Positions 1 through 7,722 of a stretch of 8,694 bases of DNA are shown here, piece by piece. How positions within the stretch are numbered: the stretch's first letter is position 1; each line of letters opens with the position of its first letter. This DNA comes from Chromatiales bacterium. GTDB taxonomy: Bacteria > Pseudomonadota > Gammaproteobacteria > Chromatiales > Chromatiaceae. The DNA is taken from assembly GCA_024639625.1 (NCBI GenBank), contig JAHEIA010000100.1, positions 1 through 8,694 on the forward strand. The letters run 5' to 3'. A program made the translations under genes and the position numbers. Under the pieces are notes generated by a model. The model worked only from the letters and a program-made list of their open reading frames with translations, had not been told where the DNA came from and ran no database searches.

Positions 1-2
1 AT

Positions 3-146
3 CTGGTACTGGATGCACGCGGCCTGAACTGTCCGCTGCCGATTCTGCGGGCGCGACAGAGTATTCAGAAGCTGAACGCTGGACAGGTACTGCACATCGT
101 GGCGACCGACCCGGGTTCTGCGAGAGAAAGGGGCGCAGAACGGTAG
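3..146 (+). pseudogene. TusA/SirA-family sulfur-carrier protein fragment, cut at both ends
   Basis: The reading frame beginning at base 3 starts LVLDARGLNCPLPILRARQS and runs through a segment ending VATDPGS (codons to base 119). This is the core of the TusA/SirA/YeeD family, small proteins of about 75–80 residues that relay persulfide sulfur in 2-thiouridine tRNA modification or sulfur oxidation. The signature Cys-Pro-x-Pro motif is intact, with its sulfur-carrying Cys at 30–32. Similarity stops after ATDPGS. The frame then reads nine residues ([13 protein letters not shown] only in length, actually ending GAER) unlike the family and stops at TAG 144–146, losing roughly the C-terminal 35 residues. 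The N-terminus lies outside the window. From base 109 the same DNA is readable as carA in another frame, so this is a fragment joined to a foreign neighbour. I do not assign a specific subfamily. Confidence 0.85.
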
Positions 147-897
147 CATCCTGGCCGGCGACGAATTGGATCCGAGCAAGGCCCTGCGTGCAGCACAGGA
201 GTTCCCCGGGTTGAAGGGGATGGACCTGGCGCAGGTGGTCTCTACCAAAGTGCCCTACGAGTGGGCGCAGGGCACTTGGAGCCTGGAACACGGGATGCCC
301 GAAGCCCCGCACCCGGTCGCCGAGCGGCTTCCGCTGCACGTGGCCGCTTTCGATTATGGGATCAAGCGCAACATCCTACGCATGCTGGTGGATCGGGGAT
401 GCCGGGTCACGGTGGTTCCCGCCCAGACATCCGCTTCCGAGGTCCTGGCTTTGCGGCCGGACGGGGTGTTTCTTTCCAATGGGCCGGGCGATCCGGAGCC
501 CTGTGACTACGCGATCGAGGCGATTCGGCAGGTCCTGGAATCCGGGGTTCCCGTCTTCGGCATTTGCCTCGGCCACCAACTGCTCGCTCTGGCGAGTGGT
601 GCTGCCACGGTGAAGATGAAGTTCGGACATCACGGGGCCAACCACCCGGTACAGGATTTAGCAACCGGGGCGGTGATGATCAGTAGTCAGAACCACGGTT
701 TCGCGGTGGACGAAGCGAGTCTGCCCGAACACCTCGAGGCCACGCACCGCTCCCTGTTCGACGGTACGCTGCAGGGTGTTCAGCGCACTGATGGGCCCGC
801 TTTCGGTTTCCAGGGGCATCCCGAGGCCAGCCCCGGCCCGCACGACGTCGCGCCGATTTTCGATCATTTCATCAACCTGATGCAGCAGCGCCATTGA
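109..897 (+). CDS. carA: Carbamoyl-phosphate synthase small (glutaminase) subunit, 5'-truncated
   Basis: CarA hydrolyses glutamine and passes ammonia to CarB for carbamoyl phosphate, the precursor of pyrimidines and arginine. Similarity to E. coli CarA begins at [12 protein letters not shown] (109–144) and runs to the natural C-terminus ending NLMQQRH. About 262 codons remain of about 380, so most of the N-terminal domain (roughly 120–130 residues) is absent. The class I glutamine amidotransferase domain is complete: the nucleophile Cys in GICLGHQ is at 565–567, and the His and Glu of [11 protein letters not shown] are at 817–819 and 823–825. SNGPGDP and [10 protein letters not shown] are also present. 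No ATG or GTG start exists in frame upstream; the frame is open only from 76. The TTG at 166 could serve as a start but lacks a ribosome-binding site and sits inside the conserved region. The gene is thus a 3' portion joined to a tusA-like fragment. carB follows 53 bp downstream. Confidence 0.95.
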   Translation, partial: TRVLREKGAQNGSILAGDELDPSKALRAAQEFPGLKGMDLAQVVSTKVPYEWAQGTWSLEHGMPEAPHPVAERLPLHVAAFDYGIKRNILRMLVDRGCRVTVVPAQTSASEVLALRPDGVFLSNGPGDPEPCDYAIEAIRQVLESGVPVFGICLGHQLLALASGAATVKMKFGHHGANHPVQDLATGAVMISSQNHGFAVDEASLPEHLEATHRSLFDGTLQGVQRTDGPAFGFQGHPEASPGPHDVAPIFDHFINLMQQRH

Positions 898-950
898 ACC
901 CGGTGACAAGCCCCAGCGGTTAGGTGCAGCCTGCGGTTCGCGGAACAACG

Positions 951-3900
951 ATGCCCAAGCGTACGGATCTCCAAAGTGTTTTGATCATCGGTGCAGGCCC
1001 GATCATCATCGGGCAGGCCTGTGAGTTCGATTATTCGGGGGCCCAAGCCTGCAAGGCGCTGCGCGAAGAGGGCTTTCGGGTCATCCTGGTGAACTCAAAC
1101 CCCGCCACGATCATGACTGATCCGGAGATGGCGGACGCCGTGTACATCGAACCGGTCACCTGGCGCACCCTGGAGCGGGTCATCGCCAAAGAGCGCCCGG
1201 ATGCGCTATTGCCCACCATGGGCGGGCAGACCGCCCTCAATACGGCGCTCGACCTGGTGCGCGAAGGCGTGCTGCAAAAATACGCTGTCGAGTTGATCGG
1301 CGCCTCGCGGGAGGCGATTGATAAGGCGGAGGATCGGGATCTGTTCCGCCGCGCCATGCGCAAGATCGGGCTTGGGATGCCCAAGTCGGCGATCGCCCAC
1401 AGTATGGAGGAGGCGCACCAGGTCCAGGCACAGATCGGTTACCCATCCATCATCCGGCCGTCGTTCACCCTCGGTGGGAGCGGGGGCGGCATCGCCTACA
1501 ACCAGGAGGAGTTCGTCGAGATCTGCGAGCGCGGCCTCGATCTCTCGCCGACCCATGAGTTGCTGATCGAAGAGTCGATTATCGGCTGGAAGGAATTCGA
1601 GATGGAGGTGGTGCGCGATCGCAGGGACAATTGCATCATCATCTGTTCTATCGAGAACCTGGACCCGATGGGCGTTCACACGGGCGACTCGATCACGGTG
1701 GCGCCGGCGCAGACGCTTACCGACAAGGAATACCAGATCATGCGCGACGCCTCGCTAGCGGTTCTGCGTGAGATCGGGGTGGATACCGGCGGATCGAACG
1801 TGCAGTTCGCGATCAACCCCGAGGACGGGCGCATGGTCATCATCGAGATGAATCCGCGAGTTTCCCGGTCCTCGGCTCTAGCCTCCAAGGCGACCGGGTT
1901 TCCCATCGCCAAGGTGGCGGCGAAACTGGCGGTCGGCTATACGCTCGACGAGTTGCAGAATGAGATCACTGGCGGGGCGACTCCCGCGTCATTCGAGCCG
2001 AGCATCGATTACGTGGTGACTAAGGTGCCGCGCTTCGCATTCGAGAAATTCCCCTTGGCGGACGCACGGCTCACCACGCAGATGAAATCCGTCGGCGAGG
2101 TGATGGCCATTGGTCGGACCTTCCAGGAATCGTTGCAGAAGGCCCTGCGCGGTCTGGAGACCGGCAAGCACGGCTTGTGCGAGGTAGTCGACCGAGAACG
2201 GGATGACGCACGCGAGGTAATTCGCCGGGAGCTGCGCCAGGTGGGGGCGGAGCGTCTGTGGTACCTCGGCGATGCCTTCCGTGCTGGCTTTTCGTTGCAA
2301 GAGGTGCAGGAGCTCACACTGATCGACCCCTGGTTCCTGGTGCAGATCGAAGACCTGATCCGCGAAGAGGGAGCCGTGCGCGCGGCCGGACCGGCGGCAC
2401 TCGATCCGGCAAGATTGCGCAGCCTAAAGCGCAAGGGCTTTTCCGACAAGCGGCTGTCCGTATTGCTCGAATCTACCGAGCAGCAGGTGCGCGCTGCGCG
2501 CTGGCAGGCAGGCATTCGACCAGTCTATAAGCGCGTGGATACCTGTGCTGCGGAATTCTCCTCGAGCACCGCATACATGTATTCGACCTATGAGGAGGAG
2601 TGCGAGTCTGCGCCGAGCGCGCGGCGCAAGATCATGGTGCTCGGCGGTGGGCCGAATCGAATCGGGCAGGGTATCGAGTTCGATTATTGCTGTGTGCATG
2701 CCGCGCTCGCAATGCGTGAGGATGGTTTCGAGACCATCATGGTCAACTGCAACCCTGAGACCGTTTCCACCGACTACGATACCTCCGATCGCTTGTATTT
2801 CGAGCCTCTTACCCTCGAGGATGTGCTGGAAATCATAGACAAGGAACAGCCGGTGGGGGTGATCGTGCAATTCGGTGGTCAGACACCACTCAAGCTGGCG
2901 CGCGATCTGGAGGCCGCCGGGGCACCGATTATCGGCACCAGTCCCGACTCCATTGATCTCGCGGAGGATCGCGAACGCTTTCAGCAAATGATCGAGAAGG
3001 CGGGCCTCCGTCAACCGCCGAACCGCACCGCACGGGATACGGAAGAGGCCGTTCGGCTGGCGGCCGAGATCGGTTATCCGCTGGTGGTGCGGCCGTCTTA
3101 TGTCTTGGGCGGGCGGGCCATGGAAATCGTGTTCGAGGAGACGGATCTGCGTCGCTACATGCGCGAAGCTGTCCAGGTCTCCAACGAGTCGCCGGTGTTG
3201 CTCGATCGGTTTCTCGACGACGCTATCGAGGTGGACGTGGATGCCATCTGCGACGGCGAGGATGTGCTGATCGGCGGTATCATGGAGCACATTGAGCAGG
3301 CCGGTGTGCACTCGGGCGATTCCGCCTGCTCGTTGCCACCCTACACCCTCTCGCCGGCGGTGCAGGACCGGATGCGCGGGCAGATGCGCGCGATGGCAAA
3401 AGAGCTGAGGGTGGTCGGGCTCATGAACACCCAATTCGCGATTAAGGACGACGATATCTACGTGCTGGAGGTGAATCCCAGGGCATCGCGCACCGTACCC
3501 TTTGTCTCGAAGGCCACAGGTATCCCCCTGGCGAAGGTGGCGGCGCGCTGTATGGCAGGGATCTCGCTGGCGCGACAGGGAATAACCGAGGAACGCGTTC
3601 CTGAGCAATATTTCGTCAAGGAGGCGGTGTTCCCGTTCATTAAGTTCCCCGGCGTAGATACGGTGCTGGGGCCGGAAATGAAATCTACCGGTGAGGTAAT
3701 GGGGGTTGGCCGGAGCTTCGGTGAGGCCTTCGCCAAAGCCGCGGAGGGGGCTGGCCTGGCCCTGCCTCGGGGCGGCAAGGCGCTGCTCAGCGTGCGCGAG
3801 GCAGACAAGGGCCGCCTGCGGCAGGTTGCCCGCGATCTCGGCGAACTCGGGTTCGAGCTGTTCGCCACGCGAGGAAGTGCTACAGTGGTGAAAGAGGCGG

Positions 3901-4160
3901 GTCTTCCGTGCACGCCGGTGAACAAGGTGCATGAAGGCCGGCCGCATATCGTAGACATGATTAAGAACGGCGAATTCGACCTGATCGTGAATACCACGGA
4001 AGGCAAACAGGCAATCGCCGACTCTGCGTCGATCCGGCGCGCCGCCTTGCAGCAAAAGGTGTGTTATACGACGACGATGTCCGGTGCGGAAGCCACCTGC
4101 CTGGCCCTGAAACATCTGGATGACGTTAGCGTGAACCGGCTGCAGGATTTGCATAACTGA
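951..4160 (+). CDS. carB: Carbamoyl-phosphate synthase large subunit
   Basis: This 1069-residue protein matches E. coli CarB (1073 aa) along its full length. It makes carbamoyl phosphate from bicarbonate, ammonia and two ATP in the cytoplasm. Two ATP-grasp halves are visible. The carboxyphosphate half spans about residues 1–400, with [14 protein letters not shown] and the metal-site motif [18 protein letters not shown]. The oligomerisation region spans about 400–555. The carbamoyl-phosphate half starts at [14 protein letters not shown] (residue 561), with [12 protein letters not shown] and [19 protein letters not shown]. The MGS-like allosteric domain starts near residue 940 and keeps [10 protein letters not shown] (Lys992, equivalent to E. 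coli Lys993). I chose ATG 951 because it gives the canonical MPKRTD start; the in-frame GTG at 924 would add nine unconserved residues. The ribosome-binding site is weak (GGA at 942–944). It is probably co-transcribed with carA, and greA follows after 45 bp. Confidence 0.98.
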   Translation: MPKRTDLQSVLIIGAGPIIIGQACEFDYSGAQACKALREEGFRVILVNSNPATIMTDPEMADAVYIEPVTWRTLERVIAKERPDALLPTMGGQTALNTALDLVREGVLQKYAVELIGASREAIDKAEDRDLFRRAMRKIGLGMPKSAIAHSMEEAHQVQAQIGYPSIIRPSFTLGGSGGGIAYNQEEFVEICERGLDLSPTHELLIEESIIGWKEFEMEVVRDRRDNCIIICSIENLDPMGVHTGDSITVAPAQTLTDKEYQIMRDASLAVLREIGVDTGGSNVQFAINPEDGRMVIIEMNPRVSRSSALASKATGFPIAKVAAKLAVGYTLDELQNEITGGATPASFEPSIDYVVTKVPRFAFEKFPLADARLTTQMKSVGEVMAIGRTFQESLQKALRGLETGKHGLCEVVDRERDDAREVIRRELRQVGAERLWYLGDAFRAGFSLQEVQELTLIDPWFLVQIEDLIREEGAVRAAGPAALDPARLRSLKRKGFSDKRLSVLLESTEQQVRAARWQAGIRPVYKRVDTCAAEFSSSTAYMYSTYEEECESAPSARRKIMVLGGGPNRIGQGIEFDYCCVHAALAMREDGFETIMVNCNPETVSTDYDTSDRLYFEPLTLEDVLEIIDKEQPVGVIVQFGGQTPLKLARDLEAAGAPIIGTSPDSIDLAEDRERFQQMIEKAGLRQPPNRTARDTEEAVRLAAEIGYPLVVRPSYVLGGRAMEIVFEETDLRRYMREAVQVSNESPVLLDRFLDDAIEVDVDAICDGEDVLIGGIMEHIEQAGVHSGDSACSLPPYTLSPAVQDRMRGQMRAMAKELRVVGLMNTQFAIKDDDIYVLEVNPRASRTVPFVSKATGIPLAKVAARCMAGISLARQGITEERVPEQYFVKEAVFPFIKFPGVDTVLGPEMKSTGEVMGVGRSFGEAFAKAAEGAGLALPRGGKALLSVREADKGRLRQVARDLGELGFELFATRGSATVVKEAGLPCTPVNKVHEGRPHIVDMIKNGEFDLIVNTTEGKQAIADSASIRRAALQQKVCYTTTMSGAEATCLALKHLDDVSVNRLQDLHN

Positions 4161-4190
4161 CAACCAGCGGCGGCGCACAGCCGCGGATCG

Positions 4191-4195
4191 GGAGG
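4191..4195 (+). promoter_or_regulatory. Shine-Dalgarno site of greA
   Basis: GGAGG lies 10 nt before the greA ATG and is the strongest ribosome-binding site in the window. The 45-bp carB–greA gap also has a short GC inverted repeat (GCGGC 4167–4171, GCCGC 4180–4184) with no T-run. Read-through from carB into greA is therefore likely. Confidence 0.75.
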
Positions 4196-4205
4196 ATTCC
4201 AGACG

Positions 4206-4682
4206 ATGGAAAAGGTTCCACTGACTCTGCGTGGGGCGGAGAAGCTGCGCCAAGAGCTGCATGAGCTGAAAACCGTTGCCCGACCCCGGGTGATCAAGGC
4301 CATCGCCGAGGCGCGATCGCATGGTGATCTGAAGGAAAATGCGGAATACCATGCAGCGCGGGAGCAGCAGGGTTTTATCGAGGGGCGCATCAAAGACATC
4401 GAAGCAAAGCTGTCGCGTGCCCAGATCATCGACGTGACCAAGCTGCACGCCGAGGGACGGGTAGTCTTCGGTTCCACCGTCGACGTCATCGAAGACGAGA
4501 CCGAGGAGCAGCACACCTATCAGATCGTCGGCGAAGACGAGGCCGACATCAAGGCGGGATTGATCTCGGTAACCTCTCCTATGGCGCGAGCCTTTATCGG
4601 GAAATCAGAGGGGGACGTGGCAGTCGTGGACGCACCGGGTGGGGCCCGTCACTTTGAAATAATCGAGGTGCGCTACCAGTAG
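4206..4682 (+). CDS. greA: Transcription elongation factor GreA
   Basis: GreA enters the secondary channel of RNA polymerase and stimulates cleavage of the backtracked transcript, releasing stalled complexes. The protein has 158 residues, the same as E. coli GreA. The N-terminal coiled-coil (about 1–75) carries the tip motif [18 protein letters not shown], with the two acidic residues that coordinate catalytic Mg at Asp41 and Glu44. The C-terminal FKBP-like domain (about 80–158) includes [10 protein letters not shown] and the conserved [13 protein letters not shown]. The ATG is supported by [14 protein letters not shown], which aligns with the E. coli N-terminus, and by a GGAGG 10 nt upstream. 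The gene sits behind carB and faces yhbY, with only 6 bp between the two stop codons. Confidence 0.98.
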   Translation: MEKVPLTLRGAEKLRQELHELKTVARPRVIKAIAEARSHGDLKENAEYHAAREQQGFIEGRIKDIEAKLSRAQIIDVTKLHAEGRVVFGSTVDVIEDETEEQHTYQIVGEDEADIKAGLISVTSPMARAFIGKSEGDVAVVDAPGGARHFEIIEVRYQ

Positions 4683-4688
4683 GGAGCT

Positions 4689-4994
4689 TCAGGGCGCGAC
4701 TGCGGCCAATAGAGGACTCTTTTTTCGCGGATTCGCACGGTAGAAAACGGCCATGTGGCCGATGCTATGAATCAACTCCGCATGCGCGTGATCGCGGATC
4801 TTTTCCGCCAAGGCCTTGCGCTCGACGCGGTCCCCGGTGTTGATCTTCACCTTGATCAATTCGTGGTGCTCCAATCCGGCGCCGACCTCCGCAAGAACGG
4901 CCGGCGTCAGTCCAGATTGCCCGAGCATGACGACCGGCTTCAAGTGGTGGGCGAGGGATCGCAGATGACGTCGTTGCTTTGCGCTCATGGGCAC
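4689..4994 (-). CDS. yhbY: Ribosome-assembly RNA-binding protein YhbY (CRM domain)
   Basis: YhbY is a small single-domain CRM (KH-like) protein that associates with pre-50S ribosomal particles. This 101-residue version matches E. coli YhbY (97 aa) through KQRRHLRSLAHHLKPVVMLG, the GQSG loop (GxxG type) and LEHHELIKVKINTGDR, ending with a basic tail NPRKKSPLL. I prefer GTG at 4994 as start. VPMSAKQ aligns residue for residue with the E. coli start MNLSTKQ, and GGAGA (5005–5009, reverse strand) lies 10 nt upstream. ATG 4988, two codons later, is the alternative, but its spacing to GGAGA is 16 nt. The reading frame stays open into rlmE on the other strand, yet that extension is unlike the family. 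The gene converges on greA and diverges from rlmE. Confidence 0.95.
   Translation of the reverse strand: MPMSAKQRRHLRSLAHHLKPVVMLGQSGLTPAVLAEVGAGLEHHELIKVKINTGDRVERKALAEKIRDHAHAELIHSIGHMAVFYRANPRKKSPLLAAVAP
4711..4725 (+). terminator. Possible weak terminator signal downstream of greA
   Basis: A run of six T (4720–4725) follows AGAGGACTCT, whose arms AGAG and CTCT can pair only poorly because just two bases separate them. It lies inside the 3' end of yhbY on the opposite strand. No better hairpin with a U-tract is visible after greA, so this is only a candidate for intrinsic termination. Confidence 0.2.
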
Positions 4995-5004
4995 TTGAGA
5001 CGGT

Positions 5005-5009
5005 TCTCC
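5005..5009 (-). promoter_or_regulatory. Shine-Dalgarno site deciding the yhbY start
   Basis: On the reverse strand this reads GGAGA, 10 nt before GTG 4994 and 16 nt before ATG 4988, favouring the GTG. Four of its bases (GAGA) can pair with TCTC four bases downstream in the mRNA (plus-strand arms 4997–5000 and 5005–5008). This could mildly mask the site. Confidence 0.5.
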
Positions 5010-5031
5010 AAAAGATTGCCTGAACATCCAC

Positions 5032-5037
5032 ATTAGA
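5032..5037 (-). promoter_or_regulatory. Possible -10 element for yhbY
   Basis: The reverse strand reads TCTAAT, five of six matches to TATAAT. A start site near 5025 would give a leader of about 30 nt. No good -35 hexamer is visible at 16–18 bp, so this is a weak call. On the forward strand I found no convincing promoter for rlmE in the 50-bp divergent gap. Confidence 0.25.
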
Positions 5038-5044
5038 ACGCAAA

Positions 5045-5665
5045 ATGCCGAAGAGCAAAAGTAGTCGGCGCTGGCTGCAGCGCCATTTCGCGGATGACTT
5101 CGTGAAGCGTGCACGAGGCGCGGGTTACCGATCGCGGGCGGCCTTCAAGCTGATCGAGATCCAGGAGCGCGACCGCATTCTTGCACCGGGGATGAGGGTC
5201 GTGGATCTGGGAGCCGCGCCCGGCGGATGGTCCCAGGTGGCGCAACACTATGTCGGCGACCGCGGGCGGGTGTTCGCGCTCGACCTGTTGCCAATGGACC
5301 CGATCAGCGGGGTGCAGTGCATCCAGGGTGACTTCCGCGACGAGGAGACGTTACACCGGTTGCGCGAGGCCCTGTCCGGGAGCCCGGTAGAGCTTGTAAT
5401 ATCTGACATGGCGCCCAATGTTAGCGGTATAGCGGCGGTAGATCAGCCGCGCGCCATGTATCTGTGCGAGCTTGCCTTGGATTCGGCGCGGGAGCTACTG
5501 AACCCGGGCGGAGGTCTTGTGGTCAAGACCTTTCAGGGAGAGGGTTTCGATGAATTCCTGAAACAGATACGCACCTGCTTTAAGCGGGTAGTCTCACGCA
5601 AGCCGCAGGCCTCTCGGCCTGCGAGTCGCGAAGTCTACTTGGTGGCGACGAACTATGAGTTGTAG
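5045..5665 (+). CDS. rlmE: 23S rRNA 2'-O-ribose uridine-2552 methyltransferase RlmE (FtsJ/RrmJ)
   Basis: RlmE uses S-adenosylmethionine to methylate the 2'-OH of U2552 in the A-loop of 23S rRNA late in 50S assembly. The protein has 206 residues (E. coli 209). It shows the SAM-binding loop [14 protein letters not shown] (residues 52–65), LDLLPMDPI and SDMAPNVSG. The catalytic tetrad Lys35, Asp121, Lys161 and Glu196 corresponds to E. coli Lys38, Asp124, Lys164 and Glu199, all shifted by three. The N-terminus [10 protein letters not shown] matches the family, supporting ATG 5045, although no clear Shine-Dalgarno precedes it. The gene ends with tandem in-frame stops (TAG TAG, 5663–5668). ftsH follows after 87 bp; the rlmE–ftsH pair is conserved in E. 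coli, where it is heat-shock regulated. An 8-bp inverted repeat lies near the 3' end of the coding sequence. Confidence 0.98.
   Translation: MPKSKSSRRWLQRHFADDFVKRARGAGYRSRAAFKLIEIQERDRILAPGMRVVDLGAAPGGWSQVAQHYVGDRGRVFALDLLPMDPISGVQCIQGDFRDEETLHRLREALSGSPVELVISDMAPNVSGIAAVDQPRAMYLCELALDSARELLNPGGGLVVKTFQGEGFDEFLKQIRTCFKRVVSRKPQASRPASREVYLVATNYEL
5604..5623 (+). repeat. Perfect inverted repeat inside the rlmE 3' end
   Basis: Arms CGCAGGCC (5604–5611) and GGCCTGCG (5616–5623) flank a TCTC loop, giving a GC-rich 8-bp stem. It lies about 40 nt before the rlmE stop codon and encodes part of the linker before SREVY. No T-run follows, so it does not look like an intrinsic terminator. Confidence 0.7.
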
Positions 5666-5678
5666 TAGTTTTGCAGCA

Positions 5679-5704
5679 ATGGGCAGCGGACGGGATTCCG
5701 CCAT
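5679..5704 (+). repeat. Inverted repeat 1 in the rlmE–ftsH spacer
   Basis: GCGGA (5686–5690) pairs with TCCGC (5697–5701) around a six-base loop. The stem extends by ATG/CAT (5679–5681, 5702–5704) across a four-base bulge. It forms the first of two hairpins in the ftsH leader. Confidence 0.45.
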
Positions 5705-5706
5705 GG

Positions 5707-5729
5707 GTTCTGGAAAGTGCTTCCAGAGC
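5707..5729 (+). repeat. Inverted repeat 2 in the rlmE–ftsH spacer
   Basis: TCTGGAA (5709–5715) and TTCCAGA (5721–5727) form a perfect 7-bp stem with a five-base loop. It extends by a wobble pair and a G-C pair to 5707 and 5729. No T-run follows, so read-through into ftsH is expected. It ends 10 nt before the ftsH ribosome-binding site. Confidence 0.6.
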
Positions 5730-5739
5730 ATTAGCACGC

Positions 5740-5745
5740 GAGGTG
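5740..5745 (+). promoter_or_regulatory. Shine-Dalgarno site deciding the ftsH start
   Basis: GAGGTG lies 7 nt before TTG 5753 but 16 nt before the in-frame ATG 5762. This favours the TTG start, giving the N-terminus MNDMAKN. Confidence 0.6.
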
Positions 5746-5752
5746 TAATGTC

Positions 5753-7681
5753 TTGAACGACATGGCAAAAAATCTGATTCTCTGGGTGATCATCGCCATC
5801 GTGCTGATGTCGGTGTTCAATAACTTTACCTCTACGCAGCACAAGGCCCAACCGCTTGCGTATTCGCAGTTCATCGACGAGGTGAAAGACGGCACGGTGA
5901 AAAGCGTGACCATCAACGGGCGCGCCATCGACGGCGAAACGACCTCCGGTCAGCGTTTCTCTACCTACAGCCCGGGCGATGACGGTTTGGTGAGCGATCT
6001 CCTCAACAATCAGGTGGAGATCATTGCCGGTCCTCCGGAAAAGCCGTCGATCCTGATGCAGATTCTAATCAATTGGTTCCCGTTGTTCATTCTGATCGGG
6101 CTTTGGATCTTCTTCATGCGCCAGATGCAAGGCGGTGCCGGCGGTCGCGGAGCCATGTCTTTTGGCAAGAGCCGGGCGCGCATGCTGAGCGAGGACCAGG
6201 TGAAGGTGACCTTCGCGGATGTGGCGGGGGTCGAAGAGGCCAAGGACGAGGTGCAAGAGATGGTGGAATTCCTGCGCGACCCGTCGAAGTTTCAGAAGTT
6301 GGGCGGCAAGATCCCGCGCGGCGTGCTGATGGTCGGTTCCCCTGGAACCGGCAAGACACTTTTGGCCCGCGCCATCGCCGGTGAGGCCAAGGTTCCGTTC
6401 TTCACCATTTCGGGTTCCGATTTCGTAGAGATGTTTGTCGGCGTGGGCGCGTCCCGCGTGCGCGACATGTTCGAGCAGGCGAAGAAGCATGCGCCCTGCA
6501 TCATCTTCATCGACGAGATCGACGCGGTGGGACGCCACCGGGGTGCGGGACTTGGCGGCGGGCATGACGAGCGCGAGCAGACCCTCAACCAGTTGTTGGT
6601 GGAGATGGATGGATTCGAGGGGAATGAGGGGGTGATCGTGATTGCGGCCACCAACCGGCCCGACGTGCTCGACCCAGCCCTGCTGCGCCCCGGGCGCTTT
6701 GATCGACAGGTGGTCGTGCCGCTGCCGGATGTGCGAGGCCGTGAGCAGATCCTCAAGGTGCATATGCGGAAGATCGCGGTCGGCGAGGACGTGAAGCCCT
6801 CCATCATCGCCCGCGGCACACCGGGTTTCTCCGGTGCCGACCTCGCCAATTTGGTGAACGAGGCAGCATTGTTCGCGGCCCGCGCGAACAAGCGTTTGGT
6901 GGACATGGAAGACCTCGAAAAGGCGAAGGACAAGATCATGATGGGGGCGGAACGCCGCTCCATGGTGATGAGCGAGGACGAGAAACGGCTCACCGCCTAC
7001 CACGAGGCCGGTCACGCCATTGTGGGACGTTCTGTGCCGTCGCACGATCCGGTGTACAAGGTGAGCATCATCCCCCGCGGGCGCGCCCTCGGGATCACCA
7101 TGTTCCTCCCCGAGGAGGACCGCTACAGTTTCAGCCGCGAGCGCCTGGAAAGCCAGATCTCCAGCCTGTTTGGCGGTCGCTTGGCGGAAGAACTTGTGCT
7201 CGGGCCGGAAAGCGTGACCACCGGCGCTTCCAACGACATCAAGCGGGCGACGGAACTCGCGCGGAGCATGGTGACCAAGTGGGGGCTCTCCGAGCGCATG
7301 GGTCCGCTGGCGTACGGCGAGGAGGAGGGGGAAGTGTTCCTCGGGCATTCGGTGACCCAGCACAAGAATGTCTCGGACGAAACGGCCCACGCGATCGATG
7401 AGGAGGTCCGCAGTTTGATCGACCGCAACTACCAGCGGGCGAAGAAGATCTTGCTGGACAACATGGACAAGTTGCACCTGATGGCCGAGGCGCTGATTAA
7501 GTATGAAACCATTGATGTCGAACAGATCGATGACATCATGCACGGCAAGGCGCCGCGCCCGCCCGAGGGATGGGACGAACCGGAATCCGGACTGAAAACG
7601 GAGGACGGTCCGCCGCCCAAGGCGGAAGAAGACGACGCAGGCAGCAAAGGCAGCATCGGCGGCCCTGCCAAGCAGCATTAG
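5753..7681 (+). CDS. ftsH: ATP-dependent zinc metalloprotease FtsH
   Basis: FtsH is a hexameric inner-membrane AAA+ protease that degrades misfolded membrane proteins and regulators such as LpxC and sigma-32 in E. coli. With the TTG start the protein has 642 residues. Transmembrane segment 1 spans about residues 7–25, the periplasmic domain about 26–100 and transmembrane segment 2 about 104–122 ([15 protein letters not shown]). The AAA module has Walker A GSPGTGKT (195–202, Lys201), Walker B IIFIDE (250–255) and the arginine fingers Arg315 and Arg318 in GRFDRQ. The zinc site is HEAGH (417–421) with the third ligand Asp495 in GASNDIK. The tail after RPPEGWDEP is acidic and low-complexity, as usual. 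Walker A has Ser where most relatives have Pro. ATG 5762 (MAKNLILW) is the alternative start, matching the common E. coli annotation. Confidence 0.98.
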   Translation: MNDMAKNLILWVIIAIVLMSVFNNFTSTQHKAQPLAYSQFIDEVKDGTVKSVTINGRAIDGETTSGQRFSTYSPGDDGLVSDLLNNQVEIIAGPPEKPSILMQILINWFPLFILIGLWIFFMRQMQGGAGGRGAMSFGKSRARMLSEDQVKVTFADVAGVEEAKDEVQEMVEFLRDPSKFQKLGGKIPRGVLMVGSPGTGKTLLARAIAGEAKVPFFTISGSDFVEMFVGVGASRVRDMFEQAKKHAPCIIFIDEIDAVGRHRGAGLGGGHDEREQTLNQLLVEMDGFEGNEGVIVIAATNRPDVLDPALLRPGRFDRQVVVPLPDVRGREQILKVHMRKIAVGEDVKPSIIARGTPGFSGADLANLVNEAALFAARANKRLVDMEDLEKAKDKIMMGAERRSMVMSEDEKRLTAYHEAGHAIVGRSVPSHDPVYKVSIIPRGRALGITMFLPEEDRYSFSRERLESQISSLFGGRLAEELVLGPESVTTGASNDIKRATELARSMVTKWGLSERMGPLAYGEEEGEVFLGHSVTQHKNVSDETAHAIDEEVRSLIDRNYQRAKKILLDNMDKLHLMAEALIKYETIDVEQIDDIMHGKAPRPPEGWDEPESGLKTEDGPPPKAEEDDAGSKGSIGGPAKQH

Positions 7682-7707
7682 AAAGGTTCGCCGATCGGTT
7701 CGACTGT

Positions 7708-7712
7708 AAGGG
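7708..7712 (+). promoter_or_regulatory. Candidate Shine-Dalgarno site for folP
   Basis: AAGGG lies 10 nt before the TTG at 7723. GAAAGG at 7681–7686, straight after the ftsH stop, is a better sequence, but no start codon in the folP frame lies at a workable distance from it. Confidence 0.35.
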
Positions 7713-7722
7713 CCTCGGGGTC

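Noticed and set aside
924..950. GTG 924 as the carB start
   Set aside because: It would add nine unconserved residues before the canonical MPKRTD; ATG 951 fits the family.
4167..4184. GC inverted repeat between carB and greA as a terminator
   Set aside because: Only a 5-bp stem with an 8-base loop and no T-run follows it. It sits just upstream of the greA ribosome-binding site.
2424..4514. A 696-codon open frame on the reverse strand across carB and greA
   Set aside because: It mirrors two well-conserved genes, resembles no family, and such antisense frames are common in GC-rich coding DNA.
4994..5000. CTTGAGA resembling a heat-shock sigma-32 -35 element for rlmE–ftsH
   Set aside because: No CCCCAT-like -10 lies 12–16 bp downstream. 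The nearest look-alike (CCACATTA at 5028–5035) is 27 bp away.
7570..7722. N-terminal extension of folP from ATG 7570 overlapping ftsH
   Set aside because: It would add about 50 low-complexity Arg/Gln-rich residues read from the ftsH tail in another frame, unlike any FolP.
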